Assembly: GCF_022531965.1 (NCBI RefSeq)
Contig: NZ_CP092831.1
Coordinates: 2,552,001 to 2,616,000 of the forward strand
Length of the DNA: 64,000 nucleotides
Source of the DNA: Paenibacillus peoriae
GTDB taxonomy: Bacteria > Bacillota > Bacilli > Paenibacillales > Paenibacillaceae
Reading direction: 5' to 3'
Shown: positions 54,418 through 62,958 of the stretch, piece after piece
Layout of the letters: every line of letters begins with the position of its first letter
How positions within the stretch are numbered: the stretch's first letter is position 1
Translations under genes and position numbers: made by a program
Notes under the pieces: model-generated
The model's database searches: none
The model's input: the letters and a program-made list of their open reading frames with translations, nothing else
Told to the model about the DNA's origin: nothing

Positions 54418-54846
54418 CTAACTGTCGGTCATTCCGTTATCATAACTTAATTGCCATTCAATTCCGAACTTATCTTTAAGGCTACCGTAACATTTGCTCC
54501 AGAATGTTTCTTGAAGTTCCATGTTTACGGTTCCTCCTTCTTTTAATTTATGAAAGTACGATCGAATTTTCTCTTCGTCCTTATTGACGATGGCGAGGCT
54601 GATGTTGTTTCCGGCTACGAATGGCATACCAGGAAAAACGTCTGAAAACATGACATTACTACCATCAATTTGAAGCCGCGTGTGCATGACCAGATTTTTG
54701 GCTTCTTCTTGTAGAGGATAATCAGGATTGGGCGGTGCTTCACCGAACGTCATAATTTGTGGTTTCTCAGTCCCAAATGCCTCTGCGTAAAACTCCGCTG
54801 CTTCACGACAGTTTCCATTAAAGTTAAGATAAACATCAACAGACAT
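54418..54846 (-). CDS. PhnB-like VOC-family protein
   Basis: 142 aa from the ATG at 54846 after AAAGGAGTGAAACAC; an upstream in-frame start at 54870 lies before that site. PhnB/DUF1338-like glyoxalase pattern: DVYLNFNGNCREAAEFYAEAFGTE, VMHTRLQIDGSNVMFSDVFPG, and ETFWSKCYGSLKDKFGIEWQLSY. No clear metal triad, as in many PhnB relatives. Function unknown, often annotated as 3-demethylubiquinone-like methyltransferase by mistake. Confidence 0.88.
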   Translation of the reverse strand: MSVDVYLNFNGNCREAAEFYAEAFGTEKPQIMTFGEAPPNPDYPLQEEAKNLVMHTRLQIDGSNVMFSDVFPGMPFVAGNNISLAIVNKDEEKIRSYFHKLKEGGTVNMELQETFWSKCYGSLKDKFGIEWQLSYDNGMTDS

Positions 54847-55056
54847 GTGTTTCACTCCTTTAAGAATCATTATTTTTCCATACTATATGGCCTTATCTCA
54901 TTATTAACCTGCAAACTAACAAAAATACAGTAAGATCCGTTTTGCGAAAGTATTTGCGGCTTAACATGTTCAATTTTTAAAACAAATGGGCATTATATTC
55001 AAAGTAATGGTATGATAGCTTAGTTAAATCTGAACGACTAGTAATGGAGTGATCAT

Positions 55057-55254
55057 ATGGGTGGAAAAAGCAAGGGCGGCGGGACCGGCAGAGGCACAGG
55101 TAGTAAGGGATGGACACGTTGGAACAAAACTGCGAAGCCAGTAAGGACAAAAAGCGCTTCTACAAGCGCACCGGGAAGCAAAGCGGCAGGTGGCACAAAA
55201 GGCGGCACTGCCAAACCAACAAGGAATAAAAACGGCGGCAACAGTAGCAAATAA
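55057..55254 (+). CDS. 65-aa Gly/Lys/Ser/Thr-rich basic protein
   Basis: Low complexity throughout, strongly basic, with no hydrophobic core: MGGKSKGGGTGRGTGSKGW then TRWNKTAKPVRTKSAST and a GSK/GGT/NGG tail. GGAG (55044) precedes the ATG by 8 nt, TATGAT-like -10 sequence lies near 55012, and a clean terminator follows. That makes a real small transcription unit likely. Possible roles are nucleic-acid binding or spore-core packing; both are guesses. Confidence 0.65.
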   Translation: MGGKSKGGGTGRGTGSKGWTRWNKTAKPVRTKSASTSAPGSKAAGGTKGGTAKPTRNKNGGNSSK

Positions 55255-55286
55255 GCCGGGAAAGTATAAGTTGTCGTAAACGGCGA

Positions 55287-55322
55287 ACATCTGATTAAGC
55301 AAGAACAATCAGGTGTTTTTTT
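55287..55322 (+). terminator. Terminator after the 65-aa gene
   Basis: ACATCTGATT (55287-55296) pairs with AATCAGGTGT (55307-55316), then seven Ts. Confidence 0.85.
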
Positions 55323-55369
55323 AATTATTTTATTTAAACTCACATATTATAATCAGAAGCAGGTGAATC

Positions 55370-56062
55370 GTGAGAATTAACAAGTACATCAGTGAGACAG
55401 GATTCTGCTCACGTCGGGAAACCAACAGACTGATTGCAGCAGGACGAATTACGATTAATGGCATTGTCTGTGAAGCGGGCGCGGAAGTAGAGCCACAGGA
55501 TATCGTGCTGATTGATGGGGAAGTTATTCCGTATAATTCCAGTGAACCTGTATATTTGGCTCTGAATAAGCCTATAGGCATTGTTTGTACCGCAGCAGAA
55601 CAGGTTGCTGGTAATATTATTAGTTATGTTAACTACCCTTCGCGGATTTTTGCCATTGGCAGGCTGGACAAAGCGTCAGAGGGACTCATTCTATTAACCA
55701 ACGATGGAAGCATTGTCAATCAAATGATGCGTTCCGAGCATGGTCATGAGAAGGAATATGTAGTAACTGTAGACAAACCTGTTACAAACGAGTTTACGCA
55801 GGCTATGTCTTGTGGCGTTGAAATATTGAACGTTATTACCAAACCGTGCAAGGTTGATCGTACAAGCGAATACGAGTTCCGCATTATTTTGACGCAGGGT
55901 CTGAACTTGCAAATTCGCAGAATGTGTAAGGCCTTGGGGTACAGGGTGCTCAAGTTGGAACGTGTTCGAATTATGAATATTACCTTGGATCATCTGGAAC
56001 GTGGGCAATGGAGACATCTTGAGAGGGAGGAACTGGAGTTGCTTCTTGCTAAATTGCAATAA
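55370..56062 (+). CDS. rluF: RsuA/RluF-family pseudouridine synthase
   Basis: 230 aa from a GTG at 55370. S4 RNA-binding domain first (RINKYISETGFCSRRETNRLIAAGRITING), then the catalytic core with Asp in IGRLDKASEGLILLTNDG and the motif GLNLQIRRMCKALGYRVLKLERVRI. The GLNLQIRRMC text fits RluF (23S U2604) better than RsuA. AGCAGGTGAATC lies before the GTG. Single gene. Confidence 0.93.
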   Translation: MRINKYISETGFCSRRETNRLIAAGRITINGIVCEAGAEVEPQDIVLIDGEVIPYNSSEPVYLALNKPIGIVCTAAEQVAGNIISYVNYPSRIFAIGRLDKASEGLILLTNDGSIVNQMMRSEHGHEKEYVVTVDKPVTNEFTQAMSCGVEILNVITKPCKVDRTSEYEFRIILTQGLNLQIRRMCKALGYRVLKLERVRIMNITLDHLERGQWRHLEREELELLLAKLQ

Positions 56063-56117
56063 TGAGTACAACAAAAGTTTATTTGAAGGACAGTATGTTC
56101 ATACGGCCAACGCAACT

Positions 56118-57218
56118 TTAGTGATACTTTTTACGAAATTTTAGCGAGCCGCCTACCTTACCCACCAGCCATAGCACAATAGGAAACACGATACCGAAAA
56201 TCATGGCGTAAAAAGGCCATACTGAAAAAAACTTGATTAAAAATTGCATATTTGGCCAAATAGAGTGAACCATTGCCAATGCGATTAGGATCAGAGGAAC
56301 TAAGAGAGAGTTAGCGCTTCGAAGACGAAAAGCATCTGCAAGCCCTTGCGCTGAAACATATAAAAGTAGTGCGAGTCGAAAAAATATGGTGACAAACCAG
56401 AACACTGCAACAACAATTTCAAACCGTTGAAGAAACTCCCCGTTACTGATTGTTCGGCTAATAAAATAAGTGGGAAATGTCAAATTAGATACAACACCTT
56501 CACTCATCACGGCGATTATTTGTAGAACCATGAAAAAATACATGCCGCCGCTAATCAATGCAGAGGTAATCACTGTCTTTCTCCACTTTTTTGGATCGGG
56601 GATGTACTGTGCAAAAAAAAGATACAGAATTGCTTCAAGGTAGGGAAAGGCAAACAAATTGAACGAAGCGAGAACGATAGGGTTCAAACCATACTCGAAA
56701 ATAGGGAGCACATTATCTATGTTGGTATCAGGAAGGAGGGTAATCCTGACCAAAAGATACAGAGCAAGAAGGAAGAAAAACAGGATTTCCGCGCAACGGC
56801 CAATTACAGCAGGGCCTGATCGAACGGCGAAATAAATGACTATTAGCATGATGAAATATATCGCTTCGGAGGGAGTTTCCGGCATAATAGCTATCGTGAT
56901 AAAGTCGCCCAGATTTCGAAGTGTCATAATGAACACAAGAAAGGGAAAGAAAAAAATGAAAACGATGCTGATCGTCCCGCCCAAGGGACCGAAGAGGCAA
57001 CGGAGATGCTCTACAAAAGATTTCCCCTGTATTTGCCTAGCGATGGAGGCATATAAAGGTATCAATAACAGATGGAAACCTAAGGAGACTGGAATGGAGA
57101 GCCAGGCATCTTGTTTAGCGACAGCGGTAATTGCCGCTGGGAGTACCAGATATGCGCTTCCTATTTGATATAATGCAAACCACATAATAGCTTGTCGAAC
57201 GGTCAGGTTGGAATTCAT
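56118..57218 (-). CDS. Spore germination protein GerAB/GerKB family
   Basis: 366 aa, ten hydrophobic helices of the APC-like fold. TVRQAIMWFALYQIGSAYLVLPAAITAVAKQDAW at the N-terminus is typical of GerB subunits. AAGGAGG stands 7 nt before the ATG. The B subunit binds germinants in the inner spore membrane. Last gene of the operon gerA-gerC-small subunit-gerB. Confidence 0.93.
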   Translation of the reverse strand: MNSNLTVRQAIMWFALYQIGSAYLVLPAAITAVAKQDAWLSIPVSLGFHLLLIPLYASIARQIQGKSFVEHLRCLFGPLGGTISIVFIFFFPFLVFIMTLRNLGDFITIAIMPETPSEAIYFIMLIVIYFAVRSGPAVIGRCAEILFFFLLALYLLVRITLLPDTNIDNVLPIFEYGLNPIVLASFNLFAFPYLEAILYLFFAQYIPDPKKWRKTVITSALISGGMYFFMVLQIIAVMSEGVVSNLTFPTYFISRTISNGEFLQRFEIVVAVFWFVTIFFRLALLLYVSAQGLADAFRLRSANSLLVPLILIALAMVHSIWPNMQFLIKFFSVWPFYAMIFGIVFPIVLWLVGKVGGSLKFRKKYH

Positions 57219-57230
57219 CCCAATGCCTCC

Positions 57231-57458
57231 TTAAGATAATATTTCAGTAAGTAACCGGCTTATCGGTTGAAATAGGATTTGGATGCCCGTCAGTGGAGTC
57301 GGCAGTTTAATATTGGCGATCCGTAGGATAATCAATATAACGCCTATAATCAACAATATCGAGCTGAATACAATTTCACGCACATATTGTTTCGCCTTAA
57401 ATTTTTTAAACTCATACAACGATGTTAAAATGGAAGTTACGAGAATCACATAAAGCAT
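57231..57458 (-). CDS. Small two-helix membrane protein of the ger operon (D-subunit-like)
   Basis: 75 aa from the ATG at 57458, 8 nt after AGGAG; an ATG at 57464 is too close to that site. Two hydrophobic helices (LYVILVTSILTSLYEF and IVFSSILLIIGVILIILRI) with a short basic loop. It sits between gerC and gerB, 12 bp from gerB. Small two-helix D subunits encoded with ger operons modulate receptor activity in Bacillus; assignment here is by size, topology and position. Confidence 0.75.
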   Translation of the reverse strand: MLYVILVTSILTSLYEFKKFKAKQYVREIVFSSILLIIGVILIILRIANIKLPTPLTGIQILFQPISRLLTEILS

Positions 57459-57464
57459 ATGCAT

Positions 57465-58673
57465 TCACTCCTGATTGTGTATTCCCATATCAATTGGACT
57501 GGTAATGTCTCCGAACCGGACTAAACGATAGTTGAGCTGAATATCCACTTTAAGCGTTTGAAATTTTTGTGGCCAATCCTCTTTCCATCTATGCCATTCA
57601 CGTGGGAACTTGCGGTGAAAAGCTTCTCCAAACCCGAATATATCGGAACCGATTTGTTGTGCGTGCGAAATGCCTTTCTTCAAAGACTGTTGCAGATGCT
57701 CTTTAGCTGATTCTTGAAGATCTCTAAATGTCTCTTCATTCTTAGGGGTGGCATTGCACGAGATCGTTCCGATATTGGATTCTGTATCCACAATAAGAGA
57801 AATGTGCGGCTCATGGTCTATTATTTCTGGACGCATCTTTACTTTGGAACGGATTACTTCAACAACAAATTTCCCTTTGGAATTCGGACAATCGATGGAA
57901 GCTACGGTGCTGGAAACACGGTTGGATATATATGTAAAGGCTTTACTTTGTGAATCATCCATCCAATTGATAAGTCGGTCGCCCTTGAAAACACCAACTC
58001 CAGTAAAAAAATATTTAACATGTTGGGGCGACTTTGTCACATTATCAATAGTTAGACCTTTTTCTACGTTTGTCAGTCGAATACCGGTGAGAACCGGTTC
58101 AATGCCATCCTCTGTAAATTTCTCTAAAATATCTTTCACATTGACCGCGGAAGTTGGAGCCCATGCTTTTTCAGAAAGCCTTAATGCCTTATACATATCC
58201 ATTGCAGGCAAGATCTCGGTTGGAGCTACAAAAGTAACGGCCTCCTTTGCCGAGTTTCCTCTGACAACGGCCAAATAGAAATCAGGTCGAACTTCATGAT
58301 CACGGAACAGAAAGTCCAGCGGCTCCTTGATTCCTTTTTTTGCCGTTTTCTCATCAAAAATGACAAACTTTAAGTGAGACATATACATTTTTCGGGACGA
58401 TTCCGTTGTTAATTTTCGAATAGCTTCAAATATGGTATCGGCGCGCTTGGAAAAAACGATCGTTGGCGTCCGTTCCATGGGGGAATTCTGCGACATTTTC
58501 GATGGGTCAACCACTTGTAAACTGACTTCATATTGGTCATCAACGGCATCAATGCCCAGAGCCATCACGACGGAAATTGCACTCAGTTCCTTACTGTTCC
58601 AGCAACCCGTAAGAAACACCATTAGCCAGATGCACATAAACAGTAATAAAATGGTGGATCGATACGAGTTCAT
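57465..58673 (-). CDS. Spore germination lipoprotein GerAC/GerKC family
   Basis: 402 aa. Lipoprotein signal ending FLTGCWN (residues about 20-25) with the conserved CWNxKEL start of GerC proteins. Ger(x)C domains follow (VMALGIDAVDDQYEVSLQVVDPSKM, KMYMSHLKFVIFDEKTAKKG, FYLAVVRG). AAAGGAG precedes the ATG. Membrane-anchored subunit of the germinant receptor. Fourteen bases after gerA. Confidence 0.93.
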   Translation of the reverse strand: MNSYRSTILLLFMCIWLMVFLTGCWNSKELSAISVVMALGIDAVDDQYEVSLQVVDPSKMSQNSPMERTPTIVFSKRADTIFEAIRKLTTESSRKMYMSHLKFVIFDEKTAKKGIKEPLDFLFRDHEVRPDFYLAVVRGNSAKEAVTFVAPTEILPAMDMYKALRLSEKAWAPTSAVNVKDILEKFTEDGIEPVLTGIRLTNVEKGLTIDNVTKSPQHVKYFFTGVGVFKGDRLINWMDDSQSKAFTYISNRVSSTVASIDCPNSKGKFVVEVIRSKVKMRPEIIDHEPHISLIVDTESNIGTISCNATPKNEETFRDLQESAKEHLQQSLKKGISHAQQIGSDIFGFGEAFHRKFPREWHRWKEDWPQKFQTLKVDIQLNYRLVRFGDITSPIDMGIHNQE

Positions 58674-58687
58674 GATGGTTTACTCCT

Positions 58688-60115
58688 TTAGTTTTTACGA
58701 TGTTTTTTAGTTCTATATGGAAAACGCAATATGGCGTCCCTCTGCTCCGACGATTTGTAATTGGCAAAGGGGCTCAAATACGGTACACCGAATGAATGAA
58801 GCCCATTCAGATGTACAAAGAGCATGAGAATACCAACAGTCAATCCGTACACACCAAACATAGCGGCTATGCCTATGAAAGCGAAACGTAATATCCGGAT
58901 TGGAATAGCAAAAGTGTACGAGGGAATGACAAAGCTCGAAATGGCAGTTATTGCAACAACAATGACCATAACAGCCGAAACGATGTTTGCTTCTACAGCT
59001 GCTTGGCCGATCACTATTGACCCGACAATAGAAACGGCTTGACCGACCGTCCGTGGCATACGAAGACCTGCCTCCCTCAGAATTTCAAAAACCACTTCCA
59101 TGATCATCGCCTCAATAAATGCTGGAAACGGTACTCCTTCACGTTGCGCGGATAAGCTTAATAACAAAACGGTTGGAATCATATCCTGATGGAATGTCGT
59201 TAATGCGACATAAATGGCCGGAGCCAACATACAGATTGCCAGGCAAATGTACCTTAATATTCGAATGATACTACTGTAAACAAAGGATTGATAATAGTCT
59301 TCTGCGGATTGAAGGAAATCTGCAAACACCGCAGGTGCAAGGATGGCGAAGGGAGATCCATCCACAAATATCGCTATTTTCCCCTCCATAATTCCTGCTG
59401 CAATAGAGTCTGGGCGATCAGAATTATAAAAGAGCGGAAATATCGTGAATTGTTTATCTTCATGGAGACATTCTTCCAAATATTCGCTTTCAAGCACGCC
59501 TTCCACATGCATGTTCTTTAACTTGGATATCATGTCCTGCACCTTTTTTGGGTCAGCGATCCCATGTAAATACATGACCGATATATCGGTCTTAGTTTTT
59601 TTGCCAACTTTTAGGGTAGTTAGACGTACTCTTGTATCCTTCACCCTTCGACGAACCATAGTCGTATTCGTACGTAAAGTTTCTGTAAACGCTTCTTGCG
59701 GACCTCTGACCACTGGCTGTGTCTTCGAGTCCGAAATGCTGCGTTCTTCCCATCCAGGCAAAGAAATGACCAATCCTTCATCCATATCGTTCAGGAGTAG
59801 GAGAAGACCACCGGAGAGGATCTGTTCCAAGGCATCTTCAAAGTTTTGAGTAAAGTTTGCTTCACCAATGTCCAAAATTGCGTTTTTCAATAACGGTAAA
59901 GTGATCTCGTCAGAGGAGACACGATCATGCAACGGACGGATCACGTTATCCTGTACCTTTTGCATGTCAGTCATGCCGTCCAAATAAAAAAGAGCAGCGT
60001 GTTTATGGCCAGTCGTGATCTCACGAACAACAAAATCCGAACTGTTTCCCATGAAGTCACAAATGAGATCAATATTCTGGCATAATTGTCTTGAAAATTT
60101 GGTATGTAACTTCAT
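58688..60115 (-). CDS. Spore germination protein GerAA/GerKA family
   Basis: 475 aa from the ATG at 60115 (GAGGAGGGTGAAA before it); a start at 60214 would add 33 residues including a spurious helix. Large N-terminal cytoplasmic domain (SDFVVREITTGHKHAALFYLDGMTDM, KTKTDISVMYLHGIADPKKVQDM) and a C-terminal membrane domain of about five helices (AQREGVPFPAFIEAMIMEVVFEILREAGLRMPRTVGQAVSIVG, split here: GVPFPAFIEAMIMEVVFEIL). First gene of the receptor operon. Confidence 0.94.
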   Translation of the reverse strand: MKLHTKFSRQLCQNIDLICDFMGNSSDFVVREITTGHKHAALFYLDGMTDMQKVQDNVIRPLHDRVSSDEITLPLLKNAILDIGEANFTQNFEDALEQILSGGLLLLLNDMDEGLVISLPGWEERSISDSKTQPVVRGPQEAFTETLRTNTTMVRRRVKDTRVRLTTLKVGKKTKTDISVMYLHGIADPKKVQDMISKLKNMHVEGVLESEYLEECLHEDKQFTIFPLFYNSDRPDSIAAGIMEGKIAIFVDGSPFAILAPAVFADFLQSAEDYYQSFVYSSIIRILRYICLAICMLAPAIYVALTTFHQDMIPTVLLLSLSAQREGVPFPAFIEAMIMEVVFEILREAGLRMPRTVGQAVSIVGSIVIGQAAVEANIVSAVMVIVVAITAISSFVIPSYTFAIPIRILRFAFIGIAAMFGVYGLTVGILMLFVHLNGLHSFGVPYLSPFANYKSSEQRDAILRFPYRTKKHRKN

Positions 60116-60385
60116 TTTCACCCTCCTCAGATACGTAGTATTAACAATAATCCAAAATAATACCACAATAATCCATAATTGCGTTGTTGTCGGTAAGGTC
60201 AATGACATCTTCAACGGTGGAGGATAAAGGCTATTCTCTTTCTTTGAAGGCTTGGTATGATGAGGAAAAGCAAAAATGATGGGAGAACGTGACTACGAAG
60301 GATACAATACCTGCAATAACATACTATATGCTATTTATCTTAAGATGTAATATTTCATGAGAATACGCTAAAAGGAGTTTTCCTT

Positions 60386-60541
60386 ATGAATATTACATCA
60401 GTTTTAATTTATTGTTTTATTGCTACCTTCACACCAGGCCCTACCAATATCGTCATATTATCCACAGTGCATCATTTTGGAGCAAAAAAGGCAATGAAAT
60501 ATACGTTTGGAGCATTTGAGTATATGTCACATCTAAAGTGA
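60386..60541 (+). pseudogene. Truncated LysE/RhtB-family exporter
   Basis: The ATG at 60386 follows AAAAGGAG. The first 43 residues are a normal LysE start (MNITSVLIYCFIATFTPGP, TNIVILSTVHHFGAKKAMKYTFGA), then the frame ends at TGA (60539-60541) after FEYMSHLK. Full LysE proteins have about 200 residues and six helices. The remaining five helices are absent, so this is a deletion remnant with its 5' signals intact. Confidence 0.8.
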
Positions 60542-60586
60542 GGAGGAGGGAGTATGTTTAAATAGGCTACAGATGACTATCCTTTT

Positions 60587-60614
60587 TTGGAATAGTTTAC
60601 TTGTGTAGTATAAT
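60587..60614 (+). promoter_or_regulatory. Promoter before the 60678 gene
   Basis: TTGGAA (60587-60592), 16 bp, TATAAT (60609-60614). Confidence 0.55.
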
Positions 60615-60677
60615 ACTTTTGAAGGATATTCTTTTCTATCAATTCATTTAAACATCCAAATAGAGAGGTATTTGATC

Positions 60678-61046
60678 ATGCTATTTATTACAAAAAAAAC
60701 GATCAATAAGCTAGCAGAACCTTATAGAGAATCTGACATGCTTGTCTGCTATTCAACTCCACAGAGCTTTTCGGCTTATACAAGTCGAGCCATATTACTC
60801 TTAAATAATGATAGGATTATTATCCTTTTCCTCAATCTATTTTCCACAAAAGTAGTACAAAAAGTTGAATATGAAGTTGCTGATTTACAAGAACAAAAAT
60901 ACCATTCTGGACACCTGTCTTCTGCAATATGGTCATTTAAAATCAAAGGCCAGCATTGTAGGTTTAGGATAATCAAAAAAATTCTTACTCTTGGCTCTAT
61001 GCAAAGAGATTTTCTGAATTTCTTGCAACAAAATAATTTAAACTAG
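60678..61046 (+). CDS. Hypothetical 122-aa protein, PH-domain-like
   Basis: From the ATG at 60678 (GAGAGG 9 nt upstream). Strand-rich with one C-terminal helix (MQRDFLNFLQQNN), similar in pattern to bacterial PH-like (bPH/YokE) domains: DMLVCYSTPQSFSAYTSRAILLLNNDRIIILFL, YEVADLQEQKYHSGHLSSAIWSFKIKG (given as short key parts SRAILLLNNDRII and SSAIWSFKIKG). No catalytic motif. Not recognised as a named family with confidence. Soluble, single gene with its own promoter. Confidence 0.65.
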   Translation: MLFITKKTINKLAEPYRESDMLVCYSTPQSFSAYTSRAILLLNNDRIIILFLNLFSTKVVQKVEYEVADLQEQKYHSGHLSSAIWSFKIKGQHCRFRIIKKILTLGSMQRDFLNFLQQNNLN

Positions 61047-61171
61047 CGACCGAGTAGATCGGTAATTTCTGTCTGCCTAAGGCGGGGCACCGTAAGTACT
61101 TTATGGGGATAAGTGATGAAGGTAATATTCGGTGTTTTTTTGTTATATATCATTGAGGGGAGGAATTCTAC

Positions 61172-62014
61172 ATGAACGAACAACTCATAAAAAGCGATGG
61201 AATAGAAATCTGTAGTGAGAGTTTCGGCGAGCAAGTTAACCCGGCAATATTACTGATTATGGGGGCTCAATCCTCATTGGTCTGGTGGGAGCAAGAATTT
61301 TGTCAGCGTTTAGCTGAGACAGGTCGCTTTGTCATTCGCTATGATAACCGAGATGTTGGACGTTCTACAACCTATGAATCTGGTCAACCGGACTATACCT
61401 TCGAAGACATGGCAGATGATGCGATTCGAGTATTAGATGCTTATAAGATTGAGCAAGCGCATATCGTAGGGATGTCTATGGGCGGTATGCTGACTCAGTT
61501 GATAGCTCTACGACATCCAGACAGAGTATTAACCGTGACTCTTTTAGCAACGTCAAATTTTGCTTCCGATCTTCCACCGATGGAGAAAAAGGTTATGGAC
61601 TATTTCTCGAATATGGGAGCAATAGATTGGTCGAACGAACAATCGGTGGTCGATTTTGTGGTGGGTAGATCAAGAATTTTAGTCGGTTCAAAGCATCCTT
61701 TCAATGAGAAAAAGGTTTATCAATTAGCAAAAGAAGAATGGAAAAGAAGCAACAATATGGCCAGTATGAATAATCACGCTATGCTGTCAGGCGGGGAATC
61801 CTATTTGGCTAGAACAGGGGAAATAAACGTTCCTACACTGGTTATACACGGTACTGAAGATTCGATTATCCCTTATGAACACGGAATAAATCTTGCTAAC
61901 GCAATTCCGCGTGCGGTTTTACTGACATTGGAAGGTGCCGGGCATGAGCTTCACTATGACGACTGGGATTTAATAATCGATTCTATCTCAAAACACACTT
62001 CGATACTCAATTAG
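61172..62014 (+). CDS. Alpha/beta-hydrolase fold protein
   Basis: 280 aa. Nucleophile elbow GMSMGGML, oxyanion region LLIMGAQSSLVWWEQEFC, acid Asp in VIHGTEDSIIP and catalytic His in GAGHELHYDDW. RYDNRDVGRSTTYESGQPDYTFEDMADD is typical of the aclacinomycin-methylesterase-like branch. GAGGGGAGGAATTC precedes the ATG. Substrate unknown. Confidence 0.92.
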   Translation: MNEQLIKSDGIEICSESFGEQVNPAILLIMGAQSSLVWWEQEFCQRLAETGRFVIRYDNRDVGRSTTYESGQPDYTFEDMADDAIRVLDAYKIEQAHIVGMSMGGMLTQLIALRHPDRVLTVTLLATSNFASDLPPMEKKVMDYFSNMGAIDWSNEQSVVDFVVGRSRILVGSKHPFNEKKVYQLAKEEWKRSNNMASMNNHAMLSGGESYLARTGEINVPTLVIHGTEDSIIPYEHGINLANAIPRAVLLTLEGAGHELHYDDWDLIIDSISKHTSILN

Positions 62015-62075
62015 GTCAGCTGATGTGTAGGATAGCTGAATAAAACCGTTTACGAGAGAAGCAATCTTCCTGAAT

Positions 62076-62112
62076 AAAAAGGCAATCTCCTTTTTTAAGG
62101 GGATTGCCTTTT
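62076..62112 (+). terminator. Terminator after the alpha/beta hydrolase
   Basis: AAAAAGGCAATC (62076-62087) pairs with GATTGCCTTTT (62102-62112). Confidence 0.85.
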
Positions 62113-62147
62113 GCTATTTGTATGCCCTTATTTTCATGAAGACTGGG

Positions 62148-62168
62148 CAAGTCTCAAGTCTCAAGTCT
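62148..62168. repeat. Three tandem copies of CAAGTCT
   Basis: A 7-bp unit repeated three times directly at the tetR stop codon. Confidence 0.8.
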
Positions 62169-62770
62169 CAGGCACAAGTATCCCAAAGCTCCATCAATTT
62201 AGTAATGGCTGCATCAATGTTGTCTAGGGACACACCATCTCTGGCTTCCGTAGATATACCTTCCAGAAAGGTAACGAATAGTGTGGTTAACATGCTAACA
62301 TTTGTGGATTCTTGAAGTTCTCCATTCTTGGTAGCTCGCTCAATACGAGCATAGAACTTGTTCCTAGTCACTGCTCTTTGCCTGATCAATAGTTCTCGAA
62401 TATGAGTGTTTTCTGGGGAACATGTATTTGCAGAGAATATGACTAAACAACCCAAGGGATGGGTCTGCTCAGTCTGCATGATTGCTGAACTTCTTAAGGC
62501 TAATTCAATAGCTGTGCGCGATGAAAGTGAATAGTTTGTAAGGCTTGTCGATACTTGTCCGTATGTAGCCAAATACCGGTCCAGCGCTTCTTTGAATAAT
62601 GCGTCTTTTGATTCAAAAGCTGCATAAAAGCTGGCTGAGGAGATGCCGCCCATCGCCTTTTTGAGTTGAGCCAAAGAGGTTGATTCAAATCCATGCTCCC
62701 AAAACAACATCATAGCTTGGGAGATCGCTTCGTCGCGACAGAATTTACGTGGTCTTCCGGTTCTAACCAT
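62168..62770 (-). CDS. TetR/AcrR-family repressor
   Basis: 200 aa, ATG at 62770 after AAGGAGGCGACTCC. N-terminal HTH: RPRKFCRDEAISQAMMLFWEHGFESTSLAQLKKAMGGISSASFYAAFESKDALFKEAL (key parts FWEHGFESTSLAQL and SASFYAAFESKDAL). Helical ligand-binding C-terminus with a cysteine (HPLGCLVIFSANTC) as in AcrR/NemR-type regulators. Divergent from an MFS exporter with paired operators, so it is the local repressor. Confidence 0.92.
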   Translation of the reverse strand: MVRTGRPRKFCRDEAISQAMMLFWEHGFESTSLAQLKKAMGGISSASFYAAFESKDALFKEALDRYLATYGQVSTSLTNYSLSSRTAIELALRSSAIMQTEQTHPLGCLVIFSANTCSPENTHIRELLIRQRAVTRNKFYARIERATKNGELQESTNVSMLTTLFVTFLEGISTEARDGVSLDNIDAAITKLMELWDTCA

Positions 62771-62805
62771 GGAGTCGCCTCCTTATATCTTGTACTTATA
62801 TACTA

Positions 62806-62875
62806 ATCGATCCAAAAGTAATTGACAAGACAGAGAGGTATCTTTAAAATGTGGATTGATCGATCCATAAGTAAA
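62806..62875. promoter_or_regulatory. MFS promoter flanked by two TetR operator-like repeats
   Basis: ATCGATCCAAAAGTAAT (62806-62822) and ATCGATCCATAAGTAAA (62859-62875) are near-identical direct repeats. The promoter TTGACA (62822-62827), 17 bp, TAAAAT (62845-62850) lies exactly between them. Confidence 0.7.
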
Positions 62876-62958
62876 ATAAAAGGAGAGCAAATCATTGGCA
62901 TATATGCTTGATTTTTCGCTTGAACTTGTTTTGAAATCGATTTTAAGGAGCTGCGCTA

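Noticed and set aside
55024..55343. Pro/Val/Leu-rich minus-strand frames opposite the 65-aa gene
   Set aside because: They are the complement of a Gly/Lys/Thr-rich coding strand and lack start signals.
58432..58710. Plus-strand frame opposite gerC
   Set aside because: Antisense to a conserved Ger lipoprotein and without a start site.
61088..61140. Terminator after the 60678 gene
   Set aside because: CACCG/CGGTG with a T-run is present, but the loop is about 37 bases and poorly paired, so I did not list it.
62118..62315. 65-codon plus-strand frame opposite the tetR 3' end
   Set aside because: Mostly the complement of tetR; its first codons lie past the upstream terminator with no ribosome binding site.
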